The notes under the pieces are model-generated. The model worked only from the letters and a program-made list of their open reading frames with translations. It made no database searches and was not told the DNA's origin. Source: Phalacrocorax aristotelis (Eukaryota; Chordata; Aves; Suliformes; Phalacrocoracidae). Taken from it: DNA of 64,000 nucleotides. The DNA is taken from NCBI RefSeq assembly GCF_949628215.1, contig NC_134276.1:12241690-12305689 (forward strand), in the 5' to 3' direction. Below are positions 60,601-64,000 of the stretch, in pieces. The first letter of the stretch is position 1. Each line of letters starts with the position of its first letter. A program made the position numbers and the translations under genes.

Positions 60601-63529
60601 CTGGTACCCATTTTAGGCAACAATTCTGTTGCCTCTTTTTCCATGTAGCTTCTCAGCATAAATCCTGTTTGTTAAGGAGTTTGATCTCGGCCTGTAAAAA
60701 ACCTACCTGATGCTTTTCAAGGCAGAAAAATGGTTGCTGCTGGGCACTTAGATGATTTGAAAACTGAAACAAAAACGTGACTGTCTCCCTGCAGTGGCAG
60801 TGGTCACTATGGAGAGCCCTTGCCCAGGCCACACATGCCTGTCCCCTCTCTGCCTGGGCAGCTGGTCACCCTAGAGAGAAAGTGTAAAATGTGCCTGAAG
60901 TGGAGGTTATCATCACCCACACCACGGCCAGTTATTAATCCATCCTATTTTGTCATTCTTCCAGCAATCAATGGGAAGATTTATAACAGCCTCCTGGGTC
61001 TAACAATGAATGAAGGTGACAGGACAAACTGGTATTTGATAGGAATGGGCAATGAAGTGGATATACATACAGTTCATTTCCACGCACAGACCTTCATCTT
61101 TAAGGTTGGTAAAATTATTCAAAGTAAAACCTTTACAGTGTGATGAGAAATTTCTGCAAAAAAGTCCGTGTTCTAGCCTGTTTTTTCAGCTTTGGCACAG
61201 AGCCCTGGGCTGACGATGAAGTCAGCGGGAGTTTTGCATGTGAAGGAAATAGAAAATGAATGTGATCCTTGCAAAGCTTCTACCATTCTGAACCTGTTAT
61301 GAAATATGAATAAAGGTCACTATTAGAGGAAATTATTAGGTGGGTAAAAATATATATTTACCCACAAGTGTAAGGGAAGATACAGGGAGGAAATCAGGGA
61401 GAGTTATGCCTGCTTACATTATTGTTTTATGTTGTGATACCTTGACACTGGCAGGACTATCTGAAAAATCTGTCTTTCAAAGAAACGCCCGTGCTCAGCC
61501 AGCACTTGAAGTCCTCAGGAGGAGTGTCCTGTTGTTAATTAATTAATTGATTAAACGAGGGCTGTACACAGACCTCAGTTTCCCTGCACGAGGCATACTA
61601 GAAACATATAACAAGAAGCATTTGGTCTGTGTTGAGGAGCTGAAAGTCTAACTGGAATATTTCAGTACCCATTGGGGGTCTTCGAGGCAAGACTTTTACG
61701 ATGCTGGTTTTGCCTTCCCACAGACAGATAAGGACCACAGAGGAGACGTGTATGACCTTTTTCCTGGGACCTTCCAGACAGTCGAACTTGTAGCAGAAAA
61801 CCCTGGAACATGGCTTCTGCACTGCCACGTAGCTGATCACATCCACGCTGGCATGGAGACAACCTACACCATCAATAAATCAGGTGCAGTATCAGAAACA
61901 TGTCCTAGGACTTGGAGGTGGTATTGCAGTGGATTGGATGGAAGGCAGGGAGGAAAGGAAGAGAACTAATGTCAATGCTGCACCCTGGATGCTGGTGGGA
62001 AACACCTGTATGTTACTGCCATTTAGCAATTAGCATTGCCTAGGGACAGGACAAACACCCCTAACAACATGACACTCCGCAACTTAAAACAGTTGGTGCT
62101 TCACAAGAGCCCTTCTAAGACAGTGGCAGCCATCAGTCACCCGCAGCTGGTGCAGAAAACAACTGCAAACATATTTTTTAGCCTTGCTGCCACGTGATGT
62201 GCAGGAGGGCCCGCAGACTGGCGTGGTGCTGTTCCTCCCTGCAATCGCTTCTGGGTCATGGGGCTATTCAACCTTTTTGCTCCAGCAGAGACCAGCTGAA
62301 ATAGATGCAAGATGCTCCAGAAAATGATTGTTCATCCTGTCCGTCCTTACGTGATCCTAAGAAAATTTTTTGAGTGGTGCTGGTCCCTTCCATCACTTGT
62401 GAGTGAACTCAGAAGTGCTTTGTGAGCCTCTCCACGTCACATAATATCATTCAACGTCTGGGTCCAGCATCTCCTGCCTGGGTCCCCACTGGGCTTGCTA
62501 AACTCCTCTGCAGGGGCTGTAATAGCACCAGCAGGCACACCTCGTACCTGTAACTGTGTAGCAGCAGAATGACAAATGTAGTGCCAAACATAGCCAAAAT
62601 ACTCCTTCCTTGGAAATGGTGAATTTATTTTATAACACATATTTTGTTCAGGACATGAAAATTTAAATGAACAAGTAAATGCAAAACTGAATCATAGAAT
62701 GGTTTGGGTTGGAAGGGACCTTTAAAGATCGTCTAGTCCAAACCCCCCTACCATGGGCAGGGACACCTTCCATTAGATCAGGTTGCTCAGAGCCCTGTCC
62801 AGCCTGGCCTTGAACACTTCCAATGGTGGGACATCCACAACTGCTCTGGACAACCTGTTCCAATGTTTCACCACCCGCATCATAAAAAATTTCTTCCTTA
62901 TGTCTAATCTAAATCTACCCTCTTACAGTTTAAAACCATTACCCCTTGTCCTATCACTACAGTAAGTAGTGAAGTAACAAAGATGCCTATAGAGAAGGGG
63001 GACGTTGCCATGAAGCTGCCCAGAACAATAGCTGTGCTGATCTAATAATGATTTCTGTCCAGATCAACAAGGTAGAAGTAATTAAATTAAGTCAAGGCTA
63101 CTTTTCCAGGAGACAGAAAAGTGTTTAAGGTTTTCAACTTAACTATGGTTTCTCTCTCTTCTCACAGAGTGGGAAGCTCCTTCAGAAGGCAGACTCACAA
63201 CTGGAGCAGACAATACAACTACTGCAAAAAATAAGACCACTGTAAAGGGTAAGGTTTTCTTAAAATGTCATTTAAAACTCTTCAGATTAACGCATAGATT
63301 TCTAATAACTACTTGTCTTTTAACAGATTATGACAGCAAAGAGGGCAATTTTTTTGGCAAAACTTTGAGTCCTGGAGAAGCCAGCCTGATACTCGCAGCC
63401 TTTTTGTTCATTGGACTTGTTCTGCTGTCAACAGTATTAACCTTCTTCTGCCTCGTCACCCGCCAAGGAAGCAGGATCCATTACATGGCTCTGCATGACA
63501 AAAGTGCACTTCTAAGAGATTCCCTGTAA
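30527..63529 (+). CDS. HEPHL1-like: Membrane-anchored multicopper ferroxidase, hephaestin-like 1 type, 20 coding exons
   Basis: Ceruloplasmin/hephaestin-family enzyme expected to oxidise Fe(II) to Fe(III) at the outer cell surface, which aids ferroportin iron export and transferrin loading (family knowledge). Coding exons: 30527-30696, 39846-40090, 40889-41101, 42940-43119, 44124-44378, 45410-45578, 46303-46442, 46611-46742, 49420-49631, 50074-50224, 51434-51646, 53309-53522, 55139-55278, 55988-56128, 59454-59560, 60008-60230, 60965-61104, 61724-61883, 63168-63248, 63327-63529. They join in frame to 1,162 residues, close to the family length for membrane forms. Seen: signal peptide 1-24; cupredoxin-like domains in three pairs; type 1 copper ligands H304/C347/H352/M357, H657/C700/H705/M710 and H1003/C1049/H1054/M1059; trinuclear ligands H127, H129, H187, H189, H1006, H1008, H1048, H1050; helix 1116-1139. 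No frameshift or internal stop. Sequence favours HEPHL1 over HEPH and CP; the TM4SF neighbour favours the CP-locus paralogue CPHL1. Family certain, exact orthologue not. Confidence 0.93.
30697..39845 (+). other. HEPHL1-like: Intron 1 of the ferroxidase gene (9.1 kb)
   Basis: Long first intron from the GTAAGT donor to a C/T-rich acceptor ending ACTAG. No further coding exon of the family is visible. It holds an old CR1 fragment near 38967-39385. A charged open stretch around 35823-35979 has no recognised homologue. At 33090-33140 the text resembles the degenerate SINE-type repeats common in reptiles, too weak to annotate. The rest looks like unique sequence. Confidence 0.85.
38967..39385 (+). 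repeat. Old, diverged CR1-type LINE 3' fragment
   Basis: Decayed sequence following the order of a CR1 3' end: a stretch translatable as '...[13 protein letters not shown]', matching the CR1 'E..QRRA.K.I.G' segment downstream of reverse transcriptase, and near its end 'ggtgggttctccatcact', matching the CR1 'gtggaatctccatcact' region. It is much more diverged than the CR1 copies at 6.8 and 22 kb, so probably an ancient insertion in intron 1. Boundaries are approximate. Confidence 0.55.
39846..40090 (+). CDS. HEPHL1-like: Ferroxidase exon 2: domain 1 with first trinuclear copper ligands
   Basis: Encodes residues 57-139. Visible family landmarks are N-R-I-G (68-71), W-L-G-F-L-G-P (96-102) and R-P-Y-S-V-H-P-H-G (122-130), where H127 and H129 correspond to the type 2/type 3 copper ligands of domain 1. 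Unusual point: residues 106-110 read A-E-E-E-D where relatives have A-E-(V/T)-G-D. Donor GTAGAA, phase 1. The 798-bp intron that follows shows nothing notable. Confidence 0.94.
40889..41101 (+). CDS. HEPHL1-like: Ferroxidase exon 3: end of domain 1, H-S-H ligands
   Basis: Residues 139-210. The segment I-Y-H-S-H-I-D (185-191) supplies H187 and H189, the other two domain 1 ligands of the trinuclear cluster. C181 and C207 are placed for the conserved disulfide. G-L-I-G-P-L-L-V-C (199-207) is a family signature. N161-Y-T is a possible glycosylation site. Donor GTACTG, phase 1. Confidence 0.95.
41102..42939 (+). other. HEPHL1-like: Intron 3 (1.8 kb)
   Basis: Canonical GT-AG intron between exons 3 and 4. 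I see no repeat of known type, no RNA gene and no extra exon. The acceptor follows a T-rich stretch ending GCAATTTAG. Confidence 0.8.
42940..43119 (+). CDS. HEPHL1-like: Ferroxidase exon 4: start of domain 2
   Basis: Residues 210-270. V-D-E-N-F-S-W-Y-L (233-241) and S-N-R-M-H (265-269) are diagnostic. The inter-domain linker and first strand (211-226) are atypical: the D-R-E-F motif kept at the same place in exons 10 and 16 is missing here and replaced by a Gly/Ala/Asn-rich stretch. Donor GTGAGC, phase 1. The following 1,004-bp intron shows nothing supported. Confidence 0.92.
44124..44378 (+). CDS. HEPHL1-like: Ferroxidase exon 5: domain 2 type 1 copper site
   Basis: Residues 270-355. [12 protein letters not shown] (271-282) opens the exon. 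E-I-D-I-H (300-304) supplies type 1 ligand H304, and C347 plus H352 in C-Q-V-N-E-H complete two more. M357 in exon 6 is the axial ligand. Donor GTAGGC, phase 1. The 1,031-bp intron downstream looks unique. Confidence 0.95.
45410..45578 (+). CDS. HEPHL1-like: Ferroxidase exon 6: end of domain 2, start of domain 3
   Basis: Residues 355-411. G-G-M (355-357) gives the axial Met of the domain 2 copper site. [10 protein letters not shown] (380-389) with W-N-Y-G-P (391-395) begins domain 3 and repeats the start of domains 1 and 5. N407-A-T is a possible glycosylation site. Donor GTAAGC, phase 2; the next intron is 724 bp. Confidence 0.94.
46303..46442 (+). CDS. HEPHL1-like: Ferroxidase exon 7: domain 3
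   Basis: Residues 411-458. I-Y-F-T-Q-G (415-420), [11 protein letters not shown] (423-433) and H-L-G-I-L-G (453-458) match the hephaestin side of the family, where Trp occupies the position of Lys in ceruloplasmin's Y-K-K. Donor GTATAG, phase 1, followed by a short 168-bp intron. Confidence 0.94.
46611..46742 (+). CDS. HEPHL1-like: Ferroxidase exon 8: domain 3
   Basis: Residues 458-502, starting [10 protein letters not shown]. In this copy of the domain the A-E-V-G-D motif is intact, unlike exon 2. The region equivalent to the domain 1 H-P-H is M-A-H-G (484-487), so no copper pair is expected here, as is normal for domain 3. Donor GTAAGT, phase 1. Confidence 0.93.
46743..49419 (+). other. 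HEPHL1-like: Intron 8 (2.7 kb)
   Basis: Canonical GTAAGT donor and T/C-rich acceptor ending TCTCTGCAG. No recognisable repeat, exon or RNA gene. The human gene equivalent also changes exon here between the G-D-H-like loop and the K-P-G-A-H-V segment, as far as I recall. Confidence 0.75.
49420..49631 (+). CDS. HEPHL1-like: Ferroxidase exon 9: end of domain 3
   Basis: Residues 502-572. [10 protein letters not shown] (511-520), C-L-T-Y-L-Y-Y-S (535-542) and G-L-V-G-P-L-L-V-C (553-561) are strong family landmarks. Y-Y-S replaces the copper-binding H-S-H of domain 1. The donor GTGCTC is weak, but phase 0 and direct continuation into exon 10 support it. The next intron is 442 bp and contains a run of A. 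Confidence 0.93.
50074..50224 (+). CDS. HEPHL1-like: Ferroxidase exon 10: start of domain 4
   Basis: Residues 573-623, opening [11 protein letters not shown] and continuing F-D-E-N-D-S-W-Y-L (586-594) and S-N-K-M-H (618-622). It aligns by eye with exons 4 and 16, showing the internal triplication. N589-D-S is a possible glycosylation site. Donor GTATGA, phase 1. Confidence 0.94.
50225..51433 (+). other. HEPHL1-like: Intron 10 (1.2 kb)
   Basis: Canonical intron with a C/T-rich acceptor ending CTCCTCCAG. Nothing beyond unique sequence is apparent. Confidence 0.75.
51434..51646 (+). CDS. HEPHL1-like: Ferroxidase exon 11: domain 4 type 1 copper site, first half
   Basis: Residues 623-694. [12 protein letters not shown] (624-635) and V-S-W-H-L-I-G-L-G (643-651) are typical. 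D-M-H-G (655-658) supplies H657 of the type 1 site; L-F-P-H (678-681) and Q-P-D (689-691) follow as in HEPHL1. Donor GTATGT, phase 1. Confidence 0.95.
51647..53308 (+). other. HEPHL1-like: Intron 11 (1.7 kb)
   Basis: Canonical intron, acceptor CTTTCCAG. No repeat of a recognisable family, no additional coding exon and no RNA gene seen. Confidence 0.75.
53309..53522 (+). CDS. HEPHL1-like: Ferroxidase exon 12: end of domain 4, start of domain 5
   Basis: Residues 694-765. C700, H705 and M710 in [11 protein letters not shown] complete the domain 4 type 1 site. [13 protein letters not shown] (734-746) opens domain 5. Possible N-glycosylation sites at N721, N749 and N758 cluster in the variable loop. 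Donor GTACCC, phase 2. Confidence 0.95.
53523..55138 (+). other. HEPHL1-like: Intron 12 (1.6 kb)
   Basis: Canonical intron with acceptor TTTTGCAG. It carries an old repeat-like stretch around 54765-54960, listed separately. Otherwise unique sequence. Confidence 0.75.
54765..54960 (-). repeat. Candidate old amniote interspersed repeat
   Basis: Read on the - strand, the segment has the order 'aagctg..tat', 'aac.caaatcct', then 'caataaaagatactgt', similar to an old repeat family I know from reptile genomes that ends near 'aataaaagatac'. The match is by memory, and the family name is not recalled with certainty. Boundaries approximate. Confidence 0.35.
55139..55278 (+). CDS. HEPHL1-like: Ferroxidase exon 13: domain 5, ends at a GC splice donor
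   Basis: Residues 765-812. [15 protein letters not shown] (777-791) and [10 protein letters not shown] (803-812) are clear. The boundary must fall after the first G of the final Gly codon to join [10 protein letters not shown] of exon 14 in phase 1. The intron there begins GCAAGT rather than GT, the usual pattern of a GC-AG intron. Intron 13 is 709 bp. Confidence 0.9.
55279..55284 (+). promoter_or_regulatory. HEPHL1-like: Non-canonical GC splice donor of intron 13
   Basis: G|GCAAGT matches the consensus of GC-AG introns, which compensate with an otherwise strong donor. The nearest GT, four bases inside, would add two wrong bases and shift the reading frame into exon 14. The homologous boundary at exon 7/8 has a standard GT donor in the same phase. 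Confidence 0.8.
55988..56128 (+). CDS. HEPHL1-like: Ferroxidase exon 14: domain 5
   Basis: Residues 812-859. [10 protein letters not shown] (812-821), [17 protein letters not shown] (826-842) fit domain 5. The acceptor is TTTTAATTTAG. The reading frame is open for a while upstream of the acceptor, but that sequence is not family-like. Donor GTAAGG, phase 1. Confidence 0.94.
56129..59453 (+). other. HEPHL1-like: Intron 14 (3.3 kb)
   Basis: GTAAGG donor, then a long T-run at 56160-56176; the acceptor is CTCTCTGTTTCAG. No recognised repeat, RNA gene or extra exon. Second-largest intron of the gene. Confidence 0.75.
59454..59560 (+). CDS. HEPHL1-like: Ferroxidase exon 15: domain 5
   Basis: Residues 859-894: [17 protein letters not shown] (859-875) and W-V-Y-Y-S-T-V (884-890). 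The split of this region into two exons (15 and 16) has no counterpart in the domain 3 half, where one exon (9) covers the same span up to the Cys. Donor GTAACC, phase 0; next intron 447 bp. Confidence 0.95.
60008..60230 (+). CDS. HEPHL1-like: Ferroxidase exon 16: end of domain 5, start of domain 6
   Basis: Residues 895-969. G-L-I-G-P-L-V-V-C (899-907), D-I-D-R-E-F (920-925), [10 protein letters not shown] (931-940) and N-S-M-H (965-968). Two possible glycosylation sites (N935-E-S, N956-S-T). Donor GTATGT, phase 1, the same phase as the equivalent boundaries after exons 4 and 10. Next intron 734 bp. Confidence 0.95.
60965..61104 (+). CDS. HEPHL1-like: Ferroxidase exon 17: domain 6, first copper ligands
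   Basis: Residues 969-1015. I-N-G-K-I-Y (970-975), [10 protein letters not shown] (990-999) and D-I-H-T-V-H-F-H (1001-1008). H1003 is a type 1 ligand; H1006 and H1008 belong to the trinuclear cluster. The donor GTTGGT is weak, but it is the only one giving phase 0 into exon 18. Next intron 619 bp. Confidence 0.95.
61724..61883 (+). CDS. HEPHL1-like: Ferroxidase exon 18: domain 6 catalytic core
   Basis: Residues 1016-1069. [12 protein letters not shown] (1023-1034) leads into the multicopper oxidase signature [12 protein letters not shown] (1048-1059), with trinuclear ligands H1048 and H1050 and type 1 ligands C1049, H1054 and M1059. This is the most conserved part of the protein and is intact. 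Donor GTGCAG, phase 1. Confidence 0.97.
61884..63167 (+). other. HEPHL1-like: Intron 18 (1.3 kb) with a CR1 fragment
   Basis: Canonical intron, acceptor TCTTCTCACAG. A reverse-oriented CR1 3' end occupies 62690-62965. Reading straight through the exon 18 donor gives 28 more codons and a stop at 61967-61969. Confidence 0.8.
62690..62965 (-). repeat. CR1 LINE 3' end, reverse orientation
   Basis: Begins 'aatcatagaatggtttgggttggaa', the reverse complement of the CR1 3' terminus, then follows the CR1 order ('tccaacccc', 'ggacaacctgttccaatg', 'taaaaaatttcttcctta', 'ccccttgtcctatcactaca'). It is fairly well preserved, 5'-truncated, and sits inside intron 18. Frameless and non-coding at this length. 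Confidence 0.9.
63168..63248 (+). CDS. HEPHL1-like: Ferroxidase exon 19: Thr-rich stalk
   Basis: Residues 1069-1096, between domain 6 and the membrane. Rich in Thr, Asn and Lys, with two possible N-glycosylation sites (N1084-T-T, N1090-K-T), as expected for an exposed flexible stalk. It is 81 bp with phase 1 at both ends, so its skipping would keep the frame. Donor GTAAGG; intron 19 is only 78 bp. Confidence 0.88.
63327..63529 (+). CDS. HEPHL1-like: Ferroxidase exon 20: transmembrane helix, cytosolic tail and stop
   Basis: Residues 1096-1162. F-F-G-K-T-L-S-P-G (1104-1112) matches the juxtamembrane motif of HEPHL1-type proteins. Residues 1116-1139 are hydrophobic and form a single helix, followed by R1141, giving type I topology. 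The 23-residue tail contains Y-M-A-L (1148-1151) and D-K-S-A-L-L (1153-1158), both matching adaptor-binding sorting signals. TAA at 63527-63529. Confidence 0.92.
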
Positions 63530-63890
63530 ATCCCTGCTTTTAGCATTGTTCACAGAGCTGCACTGGATTTCATGATGTGCTGCTAATATAACTGGAGCAA
63601 GATATATGCTGATAGTCCTACCCCATAGCCAGCGCTCACAGGAATGAACATAGCTGTAGGGTTCAGCTCCGAGAGGCATATACCACCCATCACCGTTGCC
63701 ACTCCTCTGGAGTTCAGATGAGCTTTGCCCAAGATCAAATTTGGCAGACGAGCCGAGCAGCACACCTCTCAGCATCCACACCAGCTGTAAAGAATTTATC
63801 CACGGGAGTAAGGAGCACGCAGCATGGCATCCATGCACTCTGTGCAGAAACACAGGGTTCATGCTAGGGAATAAAAATCACCAGGGGCTG
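63530..63890 (+). other. HEPHL1-like: Probable 3' UTR of the ferroxidase gene
   Basis: Follows the TAA stop and runs to just beyond the first good poly(A) signal. No iron-responsive stem-loop with a CAGTG loop was recognised. The exact cleavage point is not visible. Confidence 0.6.
63870..63875 (+). terminator. HEPHL1-like: Poly(A) signal AATAAA
   Basis: Canonical hexamer about 340 bases after the stop codon, the first one in the sense direction. Cleavage would be expected about 15-25 bases later. A later signal beyond the window is possible. Confidence 0.6.
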
Positions 63891-64000
63891 TTTTAAGCAT
63901 GCCAGCTTCGGAAGGAGCAGGTGTCAATGTGGAAGTCCCTGCAGTTTCCCGAAGTCTGGCTCAGTTAATTCACTGTCTTTTAAGCAATTATTATTTTGCC
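63891..64000. other. Downstream flank, nothing recognised
   Basis: Short terminal stretch with no visible exon or repeat. The next gene lies outside the window. Confidence 0.6.

Noticed and set aside
30527..63529. Identification as soluble ceruloplasmin or as hephaestin (HEPH)
   Set aside because: Ceruloplasmin lacks the transmembrane helix in exon 20, and the motifs in exons 7-9, 11 and 18-20 fit HEPHL1-type proteins better than HEPH.

Overview
The window is vertebrate nuclear DNA, almost certainly from a bird. Evidence for a bird: several CR1 LINE copies with the avian 3' end (copies of 'attctgtgat' or 'attctatgat'), a GC-moderate LTR-type repeat of a kind I associate with bird genomes, and spliced genes with long repeat-poor introns. 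It contains one complete protein-coding gene and one terminal exon of a second.

The complete gene lies on the + strand at 30527-63529. I resolved 20 coding exons. Every junction obeys the splice rules (one uses a GC donor) and all phases agree. The exons sum to 3,489 nt, giving 1,162 residues plus a stop. The product is a membrane-anchored six-domain multicopper ferroxidase of the ceruloplasmin/hephaestin family. It has a signal peptide, six cupredoxin-like domains, three full type 1 copper sites (domains 2, 4, 6), a full trinuclear cluster shared by domains 1 and 6, a short Thr-rich stalk, one transmembrane helix and a 23-residue cytosolic tail. By sequence it is closest to hephaestin-like 1 (HEPHL1, zyklopen) rather than to hephaestin or soluble ceruloplasmin. 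The expected role is oxidation of Fe(II) to Fe(III) outside the cell, coupled to iron export and transferrin loading.

The second gene is on the - strand. Exon 1 of an L6-type tetraspanin-like protein (TM4SF family) sits at 10044-10214 with a perfect start and donor. Its other exons are not visible and probably lie off the left edge. This matters for identity: in mammals the TM4SF18/TM4SF1/TM4SF4 cluster lies beside ceruloplasmin (CP), whereas HEPHL1 lies beside PANX1/VSTM5. The neighbourhood therefore suggests that this gene is the CP-locus paralogue (called CPHL1 where named), a full-length bird relative of what is a pseudogene in humans. That assignment is inference.

Layout: 1-10043, non-coding sequence, probably TM4SF intron or downstream flank, with one LTR-type repeat (3270-4337) and two CR1 3' ends (6786-7731, 9690-9901). 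10044-10214, TM4SF exon 1. 10215-30430, intergenic sequence with CR1 fragments (11105-11470, 19175-19345), a 2.1-kb broken CR1 (21650-23801) and older repeats. 30431-63875, the ferroxidase gene from a TATA-like box to a poly(A) signal, with a 9.1-kb first intron. 63876-64000, downstream flank. No tRNA, rRNA, CRISPR or prokaryotic feature is present.
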